Shown piece after piece: positions 1-23,483 of a stretch of 64,000 bases of DNA. Below the pieces are notes generated by a model, which was not told the origin of the DNA, did not search any database, and saw only the letters and a list, made by a program, of their open reading frames with translations. The stretch lies in the NCBI GenBank assembly GCA_032158295.1, contig CM063259.1, forward strand, positions 15,026,064 through 15,090,063. Reading direction: 5' to 3'. Both the position numbers and the translations under genes were made by a program. Within the stretch, counting starts at the first letter, position 1, and each line of letters begins with the position of its first letter. This stretch comes from Pycnopodia helianthoides (Eukaryota; Echinodermata; Asteroidea; Forcipulatida; Asteriidae).

Positions 1-161
1 AGGGGTAATAGTTATATAACTATATTAAAACTTATATCATATCTTAATAAATGAAAGACAACTGACAGTTAAAATGACAATCCCCCCACCACCCAAAAAT
101 TGATTAAAAAACAGAAAATTGATATAAAGGATGTGATGTTATGTGTGATATTTTCTTTCAG

Positions 162-12284
<12,123 letters not shown>

Positions 12285-12295
12285 TTAATATACAT

Positions 12296-12719
12296 GATAT
12301 GCAACTTTCAAATATGCAAATTGAATTCATATACATATTCATGAAGTAGTGGTTTGAGGGCTTAGATTTAGAATGCATATCTAGAACGCATTCATTTTTT
12401 TGATATGCAACCTTGAAATATGCAAATTGAATTCATATACATATTCATGAAGTAGTGGTTTGAGGGCTTAGATTTAGAATGCATATCTAGAACGCATTCA
12501 TTTTTTGGATATGCAACCTTGAAATATGCAAATTGAATTCATATACATATTCATGAAGTAGTGGTTTGAGGGCTTAGAATTAGAAATCATATCTAGAACG
12601 CATTCATTTTTTTGATATGCAACCTTGAAATATGCAAATTGAATTCATATACATATTCATGAAGTAGTGGTTTGAGGGCTTAGACTTAGAATGCATATCT
12701 AGAACACAGTCATTTTTTG
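12296..12719 (+). repeat. Four 106-bp tandem repeats in the ABCC5-like 3' UTR
   Basis: 'gatatgcaa' recurs at 12296, 12402, 12508 and 12614, an exact 104-106 base spacing with near-identical units ('aaattgaattcatatacata', 'agtagtggtttgagggctta', 'atctagaacgcattc'). The array begins 12 bases after the stop codon, so it should be transcribed as 3' UTR. Confidence 0.93.
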
Positions 12720-15605
12720 AAGGATATGCTCCTTCTACACTATTGGCAATTGCTATTACGTTCTGTGTTACTCTTGCTAATTAATTTCATTGTAACTATT
12801 CGGATTTATTTCCTTTGACAAGAACATACAGAAGAGAACTTTTGGTAGTTCGTGTTCAGTTTATAAGTTTCTCAAGCTATTATAATTTTCACATTTCCAA
12901 TTAATGTCCGACCCCCCAAAATAAAAATAAATAAATGACAGCAACTTTGACAACAGCTTTTTTTCACAAAAAAATAATTGGTACGCATATTTGCATTTTA
13001 GTTTTCCAGAAAATGCTCTATTGCCATGATTAAACCATCATTTTTTTCTTCTGTGATGTACCTGCGAGTTTACTACTATAGTTTTTCGTATGATCCACAT
13101 CTTGCAGAGCTTCAAACATCACTTTTTTATATACTTCTGTTTGAACTACAGAAATTGTTTTGTTGTTGTTATACTATTTCTATTAAAACGATCTAACCAA
13201 TCCACATGTGTTTGGAATAATAACAGTATATATTTAGATTGCAATTTACTTTGCAACTATTCTACCTTTGATTTAAAATGCTTGATTCTATAATTAGAGA
13301 ATATGTTTACAACTGTTTGATGTAGGTTTCTTAGTTTTTTTTTAAGGCAATGCCGAAAACTTGTGACTTTTTTTTTTACTATTTCGCATACAGGATTAAA
13401 AACGATAAAAAAAACATTGATAAATTTTAGTCTGAAAGCTTACTGATTATGAAGTTCGTATTAGAACCAGTTTTATCTCTTAAATATTTTCCTCTGAAAT
13501 GAAGTCATGTTTGAGAAAAATTGCTCTGAAAACATAAAAAAAAAAACGACAGTCGATTTCGGTTGTAACAACCAAAATTAAGGACAGTGGGTTACTTATA
13601 CATGCTGAAAATTGTGCATGTGTTTTTCCTACTATTTTCTCCTGACTCACACAGCGGATTAAGCCCAAATATTTACATGTTTATTATTTCATGTGTATGG
13701 TTGATCACACAAAACATGAACACTGTCTGTGACTTTTTTCCCCAGTTATTTCTTCCATTGTACTAAAAAAATGGCTATTGAATTTGTGAAATTAAAATTG
13801 GACAGATTGTCGAGTCCTGGTTTGAACTACGACCTACTCCTAAACATTGTTTGTCATAAAAAATAAGTGAACTGATACCCCAACTATAATCTGGTGTTCT
13901 ATTTTATCTACTCTACTTGTATTACAACCAGATGTGGGGCGGCAGGTCTACGGGCCACAGTAATTACTTTGCTTTTGTTTCTCCAACCCCATCTGGAAGT
14001 ATTTTTGTATTGTCTTGTATCGTTGTGTTGGCTGAATAAATAATAGTAATAATAATAATAACACCCTTGCTGTCGTTTGGTTGTCTTTAGTGTCACAGAA
14101 CTGAAAAAAAGTCTAAGTTTTTACGAATTTTTGTAAATGTCTTCAGATCTTGCACGCCTGATGCACAATGTATCTGTAGTCTTGTCAGTTGTATGTAAAA
14201 TAACAAACGATTGATGTTTGTTAATTATGTTGCTTAGATTTTAATTAGTTTCGTCAGATAAACAATAAACAATAATGTTGGTTTACAATATTGTATTTGT
14301 CAGCTATGTTGTGTATTTCAAATTTGTAGTAAATCATATAAGTAGTCTATACATTATCTCTTTTTTATATTTAATACAATATATTAGTTATGATTTCCCA
14401 AGCTAACAGTCTAGACCAAGTTACGAAAACCGCATTTTTATAATAATTAGTGTTAATAATTTATGTTAAGCCATGTTACAAAATAAGTCGCGATCATGTT
14501 TCTTTACAGCGGGGCCATTGTTAATTAATTGTTACAGTTTTAAGTTTGGTCATTATGTTGTGTAAATATCAACCACACATCAGTCACTTCAACGATAAAA
14601 GTGACGTGTGTTTTAAAAATGACGTACAAAGGGTGGGATATTTGTGATTTTTTTTAAGGAACCGTATAAGGTCCTCTACAGTCACCTCTTTGTTTCTTTG
14701 ATTCTTGGGAAATATATAATCTGTTGTGAATAAAAAATGAAATAACTGGACACTTTCGAAAGTTTTCTGTATTTTTTTCGGACTCAAGTACACTCGAAGA
14801 AAACGAGATGTAGAATTATTTACAATGGATTCTCAAAAGTGACTACGGCTCTTTTATGAAACTGGGCACCCTTGCTACCCATTTTGTTCGCTTTTCCCAG
14901 CTCAAAAACTGGTGAAAATCTGTCATTGTGTTAAGTCAATGCTTTTTGCAACCCTTAAATAAGCCCCCCCCCCCCCGCCTGCGAATTTTTTTCCCAAACT
15001 TTTTGTTTTACCTTTTTTTTATATTTTATTTCTTTCCAACATCCGCATTCCGATCGAAAAAAAATAAATTCAAAATCATAACAAAAAAGGGTCATCATAG
15101 CAATGTCGTTTGGGAAAAAAAAAAAAAATTCGCCCCCCGCCTTCCCCCCAGATTAACAGGTCTTGGCGCCGCCGCTGTATATGACATTGTTTACTAGGGA
15201 GATGTCTCATATTTGATATCCTCAAAAACTGCGCGCCAACGGGTTTTTACACAGCGCGCGGGGTCTCAATTTAAATTAGTTCTAATCAAGACATTTATGG
15301 CAGTTTAAACAGAGAAAAGGTTATGTAATGGTATTGAACACAAACAAAAACAAAGGGCCCTAATCCGATTCTGAATAACCCTGTTGCTTAGTAACCATTT
15401 AACTGTCAGTTGTTCTTGATGTGTGTTTGCATTTCCATCATAGCACAGGGTTTGCCAACAGTGATGCCTCATCCATAATAAAAAAAAGGAGATAACAATA
15501 TCTGAAGCATTCACAACAAAAGTTTGGTCTTTCCGATACGTAGTACCACAAGCTATAGCTGAGATACCGAGAACGAACAGAGGTCGTATCCCGTACTCTA
15601 TTGCC
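12720..15605 (+). other. ABCC5-like 3' UTR and intergenic region
   Basis: AT-rich with no gene seen. Several AATAAA candidates occur (about 12918-12935 and near 14036), so the polyadenylation site is unclear. Positions 13930-14060 resemble a LINE 3' tail ending in ATA/AAT trinucleotides. An inverted repeat lies at 14978-15132. Confidence 0.5.
14978..15132. repeat. Inverted repeat with poly-C/poly-A ends
   Basis: 'gcgaatttttttcccaaac' at about 14980 is matched by the inverse 'gtttgggaaaaaaa...attcgc' at about 15108-15132, each with a C-rich outer flank ('ccccccccccccgcc' and 'gccccccgccttcc'). This looks like a small fold-back element; no coding sequence. Confidence 0.6.
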
Positions 15606-18090
15606 ATGGGGCTGCCAGCAGCGCTAGCCCGTACAGCTCTCGCCATGACATTGGTCTGTGTCTGTTTGACGACCAGTGTTTTAGCACGGCCTATGTCCAA
15701 CTCCGCGGAAGGACATCAAAGAAAAGACTTGGACTTCTTGGTGAGTAAACCATCCCTTTCACTGAGAGGTTGCAGCAAAAGCCAAAATGTTCCTCAAAAT
15801 ATTAATTTCCTTTCATGGGTGTTGCATATTAACTCACCATACACACATAGACCAATCTCCTTTGTAGTGTAAGTTATTATCATTAATAACGGAAAATATT
15901 AAAGTACAACACTTTATCTATTTTATCAATATGCTTGGAAGTGAAATTTCACGTGAGACTGAATAAAGTATGATTGACCCAAATGTACTGGGAAATTTAC
16001 AGGAAGATTCACCAAAGTTCATCATTGGTAATTGTCAAAGACCAGTATCCTCACTTGGTGTATCCCAACAATGCATGAAATAACAAAGCTGTGACGATTT
16101 GGGCTCAATAATTGGTCATCGATTGGAGTTAGTCAAAAACTCAAAAGGAGGCTAAATAACGTTCAGCGTACTGCTGCCAGACTCATCACAAACAAACGCA
16201 AGTTCGACTCTATCACCCCGGAACTAATCAAACTACACTGGCTCCCAATACAACAAAGGATCGACTTCAAGGTCATTACTCTCATGTTCAAGGCCCTTCA
16301 TAAACAAGCCCCTGATTACATCATGGACATGCTGCAAGTCGGTGTCGGACGGAGACAACTTCGATCTACTAGCTCCTGTTCACCATACTTTGTTGTGCCA
16401 AGAACTAGTCACATCACCTTTGCAGATAGAGCCTTCTCAGTCTATGGACCCAAACTCTGGAATAAACTTCCAAATCACATCAGGGACACAACATCCTTCA
16501 ACAAATTTAAGACACTTCTGAAAGCCCTCTTGTTTCAGGAGGCTTACCATCAATAACTTATTTATGTGCCTCAGCGCCTTTGAGCAAACCTTGATTTAGG
16601 CGCTTTATAAATTGTGTATGATTGATTGATTGATCGACGTTGCAAGAAAATAATGAAAGAAACCCCCCCCCACCATTGTTGCATATGGAATTGTGTGCTT
16701 TCAGATGCTTGAGGAAGGGTGAAAAATTACCGCTTTCTCTAAAACTTAAATACTTCAATGGGGGTCGTTTCTAACAATGTTTTATAATATCATAAAAAAA
16801 CCCTGTACAAGTGGTTTGTAAATTTGGCAAAACGGTATGATTACAAACGAAACTTTAGCAATGCCTTTTTTTTTATTGCAGAGACAACTGCTTCACGAGC
16901 ACCATGCAGCCGATCAAGAGAATGCCATTCAAGAGAGGGTTTTCACAGATGATGACGTCCACGTCACGGAAGCAGACTACGGTCATCCCGAGAAGCGAGA
17001 ATGGGTAACTTGGCCGTTGGAGGACAAAGGTCAGCAGAAGGAGGAGAACCATGATCATGACCATAAGTGTCAATGTGAATTCCATTCAAAGCCATCTACC
17101 CAGAAACCGATGTCTACAAAATGGGTTCCATGGGGCCCGGATCCAACACTTCCAAGACCACAAACCACCAAACCATGGTTACCATGGGGCCCGGATCCAA
17201 CACCTTCTAGACCTCAGATTACAAAGCGGACAACTACAATGGAACCAGAACCGGAACCTGAACCGGAACCGGAACCGGAACCGGAACCGGAACCGACTAC
17301 TACCAGGCCACAAACTACAAAGCATAAAACAACATTGGAACCGGAACCTACCACTACCAGACCGCAGGCTACGAAGCGTAAAACAACCATGGAACCGGAA
17401 CCTACCACTACCAGACCGCAGACTACGAAGCGTAAAACAACCATGGAACCGGAACCTACCACTACCAGACCGCAGACTACGAAGCGTAAAACAACCATGG
17501 AACCGGAACCTACCACTACCAAGCGTCTGACAACCAAACGTACAACGACGCTGAGACCAACACCCACCACTACTCTGCGAGTTTCGACCCCGCGTCCCTG
17601 GATACCGTGGCACCCGGAACCAAGTGATAGTTCCGAGAGCGGGTCATGTGAAAATCACAGTAAGGGGAAAAAGGGTAAAGGAAAAGGAAGCCATAATCAT
17701 TGCAAGGGAAGTAAGAGTAAAGGAAGCCATAATCATAGCAAGGGAAGTAAGAGTAAAGAAAGCCATAATCATAGCAAGGGAAGTAAGAGTAAAGGAAGCC
17801 ATAATCATAGCAAGGGAAGTAAGAGTAAAGGAAGCCATAATCATAGCAAGGGAAGTAAGAGCAAAGGAAGCCATAATCATAGCAAGGGAAGTAAGAGCAA
17901 AGGAAGCCATAATCATAGCAAGGGAAGTAAGAGTAAAGGCAGCCATAATCATAGCAAGGGAAGTAAGAGCAAAGGAAGCCATAATCATAGCAAGGGAAAA
18001 AAGAGCAAAGGAGGGAAAAGCAAACGTGATGTTCAAATTTCCGATTTCATACTCCCCCCCGTTTGGCGTCCTATTGCCCTACCAGAGTGA
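15606..18090 (+). CDS. Secreted repeat protein A (Thr/Pro/Glu and His/Lys/Ser repeats), unknown family
   Basis: Two exons: 15606-15740 (45 codons, donor GTGAGT) and 16882-18090 (acceptor ttattgcag), phase 0, 447 residues. Residues 1-27 form a signal peptide with likely cleavage after VLA, before RPMSNS. The mature protein has in order: a short acidic/His region with CQC; WVPWGPDPT-type tryptophan motifs; an EPEP run; about four 18-residue TTMEPEPTTTRPQTTKRK repeats that look mucin-like and O-glycosylatable; another tryptophan motif (PWIPWHPEP); nine 12-residue GSHNHSKGSKSK repeats; GGKSKR; and a tail ending PPVWRPIALPE. The KR just before the tail is a possible processing site. Signal-peptide exon, intron phase and tail match the neighbour at 19101-21182, so the two are paralogues. 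An extracellular role is inferred; I do not know the function. Confidence 0.85.
16018..16640 (+). mobile_element. LINE 3' end (CR1/Jockey-like) inside intron of secreted protein A, beside a MITE fragment
   Basis: 16018-16125 is a piece of fold-back family A ('ggtaattgtcaaagaccagt'). From about 16135 to 16559 one frame reads LKRRLNNVQRTAARLIT, LHWLPIQQRIDFK, then LWNKLPNHIRD and a stop, the classical C-terminus of non-LTR reverse transcriptase ORFs. The 3' end is 'ggcgctttataaattg' followed by a TTGA repeat (to about 16635). It is truncated at its 5' end and not a host gene. Confidence 0.85.
17686..18009 (+). repeat. Nine 36-bp coding tandem repeats
   Basis: Exactly 324 bases, nine units of 36 encoding GSHNHSKGSKSK with very few differences (first unit Cys for Ser, third unit starts Glu, eighth GGC for GGA, last KKSK). 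Repeats on this scale are prone to copy-number change. The composition keeps other frames open as well, giving spurious long ORFs on both strands. Confidence 0.95.
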
Positions 18091-18287
18091 AACTGGCTCT
18101 TCTAGTTTGTTACGAAGAAATATAAGAAATTTGGACATGATTTATGCTAGTATAAAATTAGAATTTCCTTTTAGCTTCCTCAGGCTACAGCAGGTAAATT
18201 CTAAAGTTTAGTAACTTGTTATCCTTTTTAGTTGAAATCTTTTTATCCAAATAATGTTGGTTCAATTCTTGTTTCGTTGCAACATGG

Positions 18288-18407
18288 AATAAATACAACT
18301 TTTGACTGGTTCATAACACACAGTATCATAGCCATGGATGTTTTAAGAGCTACAAACCATCACTGATTTGATTTTACAAATAAAGACTGCAGTTAACATT
18401 AAATAAA
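18288..18407 (+). terminator. Candidate polyadenylation signals of secreted protein A
   Basis: AATAAA hexamers at 18288-18293, 18379-18384 and 18402-18407, 200-320 bases after the stop. Which one is used cannot be told from sequence. Confidence 0.45.
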
Positions 18408-18911
18408 GCTACGATGTTTGACAATGAAGCTAACTTTAAAGGCTTGAGTTAATTGGTGTTTGGTTGTGTTTATGTTTAGGCATGACAGATAGACTGAAAT
18501 CTTTCTTTTTTCTCGAACGGTCAAATTCAAACTCCTAATTCATTAAGAAGCTCCAGTACTTTCAGAAAAAAAGAAAAATATGAAATTATATTTTTTCCCC
18601 CCAAAAGACCATGTGAGTCTCGTGCAAATTAAAACAATTTGCTCAGTTAAAGTGCGCAATTTCGTCTGCTTCACAAAGCAATACAAACTGGGACCCAATT
18701 AAAAGTCCCCAACATTTTCAAACACACCGTAAAAGTCTCCCCAGCCTGTTTGAACATTTTTGAATGTTAATATTGACCAATGATGAATAGAAGCACCCAG
18801 TATTTAAACAAACAACACGCCCATACCGTAGAATATTTTTCGTTTATCGATAACCCACTTCTGTCCTCGATAATTTATTTGCATAGATTTTTGCCTTTGT
18901 TGAAGTCTGAG

Positions 18912-18919
18912 CATAAATA
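18912..18919 (+). promoter_or_regulatory. TATA-like element upstream of secreted protein B
   Basis: CATAAATA about 190 bases before the start codon at 19101. If transcription begins about 30 bases downstream, the leader would carry a short upstream ORF starting near 18992. Weak evidence. Confidence 0.25.
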
Positions 18920-19100
18920 CAGACCTCAAATCTGCCACCCAGCATTCCCCAAGACAATTCTAACCACACCACAACCTTACCACTCTTACCACATGAAGAC
19001 AGATCAAACAACTATACTATATTAAATAATTATTATCTGGTTGTCACAAACTGTGGAAAAGAAAAGTCCGAGGACAAGGCGTAACCCCCTGGCTCACACC

Positions 19101-21182
19101 ATGGGGCGTCTAGCCGCGCTAGCCCGTCAGGCTGTCACCGTGAGCCTGGTGGTGCTCGTGTGTTTGAATCCCGGTGTTATGACGCGGCCCGTGGGCAACT
19201 CTTTCCCGCTGTCAGTAAAGCGATCGACCGGTGAGCTTCAAAGAAGTGACTCAAAAGAAGACCTTATGGTAAGCGAGAGTAATCAAGAACAACAACTTAA
19301 CTTAATGAGCAGGAACTGATACAAAGATACCGTAGAAAAGCAACTTTTTATAAAAAAACCTCATCTACAATTTGCGCAATAAGGTAAAGTAACTTAAAGT
19401 AACGAGCAGGAACTGATATCAATTTAAAAAAACAGTAGAAAGCAACTTTTTATAAGAAACTAATTTACATTTTTAGTGAAATAACGGGCAGGAACTGATA
19501 CCTTTATACCGTGGACAAAAACCTTTTTTTAAAGAGAAATTCGTCTGAATTTTTGTCTGACATTCACGTCACATGCACAATGACCTCGTTTTCTGCTGTT
19601 TCTACGAAAATTTTAACGGACGGTGTTTTTGAGTTTGAAAAATTCTCTTAACCTTCTCTTATTATACAAATGTTTATAATTTATAATCATTGCAATGTAG
19701 AAAGTTGAAGAAAAAAAACCTTAAAATTTCTCAATATTCGTAAATGTCTGCAAGAGTTTTATTTGAGGGCGCTTTAGAGACCCTAATACAAGAAACATAA
19801 TATGTTGAGCTTCGATCATGCCTTTTCGCAAGTTTGGTTTTGCTGTTTCGACGGTATTCGTTACCATTAAACGTTAACCGAGCAAATCGCTAACCGGTAA
19901 CAAGCTGTTTCAAAATGGTGGCATTTACAAACTTGCAAAAGTTTGTACAGAGTTTGCTAAATTAGTAAGTTATATCGCAGAACAACGACTCATAATTACA
20001 TGATTACAAATTGCAATTTCTTACTGCATGCAGAGGCTAACATTTTGTGCAGTTTCCCGTGCAAACACAGCACCGTTTCAAAGGAACAAATTACTTCGAA
20101 ACCAACAATTCTGATGGTCGTTCCATTACTTTGCCTAAAAAGGTGTGAAAATGTATTTTTTTCATTCCAACTCTATGAGCTTTGTCTCCGAGAGAGTGGG
20201 CGACCGATACCCTATTCTCACACACTACACTCAGAAATCTAAACAATTCCGGCAAACCTTGATCTGAAACGAATGTTATCTGATAAAAGAGGAACAAATA
20301 AACACCCATCATGCAGGATTAACTTGACAATGCTGAGGGTGTAAGATAGACGGGTAGGTCCATGCCGCGAGGACGGCATGTTTGTACGGGGGTAGACAGC
20401 ACCAGGGTTGGGCCGCTAGATTGCCGGGAAACGCTCAAGTAGTCCGCGGACGGGTTGGCCTTAAGGAACCTCTGACATTTACACAAAATCACTGATCGAA
20501 GTAGAATTCACGAGTACAAAACTTTGCACAACTTCATAATTATTCAAATATTTAAACATGAATGACATTCTAAGGATTTTTATATTTATTTTTATTCGTA
20601 TTTTCACGCGTAGTAATTGTATAAGACGCTTTAAACTTGGTTGAAAAGTGCCTTTAAGCAGTGAGTGTTGTTTATTGTTATTATTACTGACCAACAGTTT
20701 GGTGGTGGGGGAGGTAACGGTGGTGGTAACAAACCAAAGCCACCAAAGCCACAAAAGCCAAAGCCTAATAAGCCTAATAAGCCCGACAAGCCTAACAATG
20801 GAGGCGGTGGTGGAGGGGGAGGTGGTGGTGGTGGAGGTGGTGGTGGAGGAGGAGGTGGTGGTGGTGGAGGTGGTGGAGTGGTGGAGGTGGAAACAAACCG
20901 AAGCCACAAAAACCTAAACCACAAAAACCAAAGCCTGAAAAACCGAAACCACAAAAACCGAAGCCTCAAAAACCCAAACCGCACAAACCAAAGCCTCACA
21001 AACCCTGGTATCCCAATTCCGGTTCTGGAAGCTCTGGTAGTTCTGGAAGCGGTGGGCATAGCAAAGGAAGTGGTGGGCACAGTGGAAGCCACTCGCACAG
21101 CAAGGGCAAAGGTCATAGAAGCGGGCGGAGTGCTGAATTTTCTATTCCATCCGTCTGGCACCCAGTCGCTTTACCAGCCTAA
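19101..21182 (+). CDS. Secreted repeat protein B (Gly-rich and Lys-Pro-rich), paralogue of A, with apparent frameshift
   Basis: Exon 1 is 19101-19268 (56 codons, donor GTAAGC); exon 2 is 20698-21182 (acceptor ctgaccaacag), phase 0. Residues 1-28 form a signal peptide very like that of gene A (MG..AALAR..., cleavage before RPVGNS), then VKR and a charged stretch. Exon 2 gives FGGGGGNGGGNKPKPPKPQK, NKPNKPDKPNN, a run of over 25 glycines, then in another frame GGNKPKPQKPKP repeats, WYPNSGSGSSGSSGSG, a His/Ser/Gly/Lys segment (SGSHSHSKGKGHRSGR) and a tail ending PSVWHPVALPA. The frame changes near 20878, where the GGT/GGA repeat lacks one base. This may be an assembly or polymorphic error or a real lesion; codon pattern and the conserved tail on the far side argue the product was recently intact (about 217 aa). 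Function unknown. Confidence 0.75.
20801..20891 (+). repeat. GGN (polyglycine) microsatellite in coding exon
   Basis: About 90 bases of GGT/GGA/GGC/GGG codons encoding polyglycine. It contains the single-base phase break near 20878 ('ggtggagtggtgg' where the pattern predicts 'ggtggaggtggtgg'). Confidence 0.9.
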
Positions 21183-21442
21183 ATGCTGCTCCTTTATGGT
21201 GGGATTGTTTCCTTATGACCAGTTTTTTCCACTAATCTTTTTTTTAGAAATTGTCGACGTCTATTATTGGGTGTGCGTTTGGTTTCCCTTTAATTTTATG
21301 TAATACTCCATATGTAATCGCTAACTGTATTGTATTGTGCGTATGACGTCACATTAAATTATGTAGACATTAGGGGCAGAGTGCCTCCAGCTTTCAATCA
21401 AAGTATCAGACAAAACTTCCTTTTAAACTTATGTTTTGTCAA

Positions 21443-21456
21443 AATAAATCAATAAA
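21443..21456 (+). terminator. Candidate polyadenylation signals of secreted protein B
   Basis: Two AATAAA hexamers, 21443-21448 and 21451-21456, about 260 bases after the stop codon. Confidence 0.5.
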
Positions 21457-23044
21457 ATGTAATAATTGAGATTAAACTTGAAAGTTGAGTCTTAACATTT
21501 TTTTTGTAGTCGTTGCAATCTCCACGTCGGGAGCAAAAGAGATAAAATGATGACAAATTTATCCCTCCCCCCGCCGCTAAAGCAAACAAAATCTGATCAC
21601 AATAAACAATGAGCAAAATAAAGAAAATCTTCACTTACCATGTTCCCCCAATATGCGTTCAATCATCAACTACAGATCCACAGACAAAATACAACACATT
21701 CAAAGATCGGTTTATGACGTTCCCGCAATAGCTCGGCCAGCTCCACGAATCCATCCTAAATAACTGCCCTCTCTCTCAGCCCATCACTGGAGCTCTCAAG
21801 CCAGTTACGAAGCCTTCATCGGAATAAGTCCATCTAGAATATCCAAAGAATACTGTGTGCGTTGACCAATGGAAAGGCGGTCCTTGATGAAAATCAAACT
21901 GTCCCTAAGCCATTTCATCATAATGATTGATGGAATACACGAAGACCGTCACACGTACGTGTTGAACTCTAAAATGTTATTGCCCAAATAACTGTGTCCT
22001 TTATATAAAGTCTAAATCAACCTGATGTCAAACCAGTACAGGTAGATGTACATAGCAAGCATCTCATGTACTGGAAAGGACAGCCATTTTTTTTTTTTAT
22101 CACGAGACAACCTCGAAGTCCGAATCCATTTAGAAGAAAGGGTAGAGGGTCATGTTGCCAGTCAGTGTGTCCCAGTAAAATACACGGTTGAAGACCAATT
22201 TGATAATAACAAGAATAATTTGCATATGAATGACAGCCTGCCTAAACTGGTCTATACATTAGCATCTTTTGTTTGTCAGAGGAATTTGAAGAATCTGGTG
22301 AACTCAAAGCCAGTTGTTTTGCTTGGACAGCACTACAACACAATGTGATGAATTTATACCTCTCCTGTCTTCATCAGCAATGTGGAGTTTTGATGCAATT
22401 TTCGTCGGTGTAAGTGCATTTTCATGACATTTTGTTTGGCGACATTGAATACCACATTGACTGGCAGCCATTTTGTTGTGCAACTGCCCTATCACACCGG
22501 ATTATTTTGTTCATGAATGTATTCTACATTACTGAATGACTACACTATGAATGGATTTCGCTAGACCAGACAGGACTATTCGGTGTACCAGACTTTGTGC
22601 TTCGTTACTGTGTTCAGAACTTTCTTTTTGAAAGTTTGAACAGAGATGGTTTATTATTCTGATGGTAGAGAGTGACATTCACATTTCTAGGGAGCAAACC
22701 GACATCCCAATTTAAAAAAAAAACTGAAGTAAAACGAAATGTACTTTAAACGAGATAACACTTCTCATTCACGATAATTGAAACACGGATGATGCACATT
22801 ATATTGAATTTTGGTCAATAATGCTCAGACACACGTGCCGGTTTTATCGTTTGAAATGATCAACGGCTGAATAGGGCGCCCCCACCACCCCCGCACGCTG
22901 TCACAGAGAGAAGCACGTGTGGTGTGCCAAGACGGACTCCATCATAAAACATCTAACCACAAATAATTCTTGCATTTAAGATACATGACTTCCAGTAAAA
23001 ACAAACTCATAGAACTCACGACACATGTAATTTCTACTTTTAGT

Positions 23045-23180
23045 TATTTAATATAAACAGTATGGTCCGATTTTGGAACCACAGCTATGGCTTCGGCTGA
23101 CGCTTCATTTTAAAGCCCGTATAGTGAAAGTACACTACTTCGAAGCGACTGACGGAGCCAAAAGCCAAAGCCAAGTGGAT
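23045..23180. repeat. Fold-back repeat with 'gctatggct' arms (relatives at 26025-26135 and 27210-27380)
   Basis: Begins 'ccgattttggaaccacagct' and ends in roughly inverse 'ggattccaaaatcg'. The elements at 26025-26135 ('gtgttcaaatcgacagtggc ... gccgacgtcgttcaattcag') and 27210-27380 ('gccgtgtccaaattggcggc ... cgaacacggcc') share this plan. They look like small non-autonomous elements of one superfamily. Confidence 0.5.
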
Positions 23181-23483
23181 TCCAAAATCGATACACTGGC
23201 TTTCATCTACATCCAATACCTAAAACATAATTCACTGAATTATTTGAAGCAACTGGGAATGTTGAAAATTATTGTAACATATTTAACTACCTACATAATA
23301 ATAGTTAAAGAGAACAATACAAAAACTGTAGCACATTTTGACTACATTATTACCGCTGAATACAAAAACAAACATTGTAGCAATGTTCTTAAAACTACAC
23401 AAGAAGACATGGATCAAGTTCAAGACAAATATTTACGCAACTCATCATTAAAACCCAGTTCCAAAGTATCCCCCCGTCTTTTC

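Noticed and set aside
17179..18211. Long overlapping reading frames (118-195 codons) on both strands across the secreted protein A exon
   Set aside because: They are out-of-frame readings of the tandem repeats. Only the frame with signal peptide, splice phase and conserved tail is supported.
20479..21161. Minus-strand proline-rich frames opposite secreted protein B
   Set aside because: Artefact of the complement of the GGN repeat; no signal, start context or homology.
22046..22348. 100-codon ORF after a TATATAAA sequence near 22003
   Set aside because: No family resemblance, biased composition or splice context; the TATA match alone is weak in AT-rich DNA.
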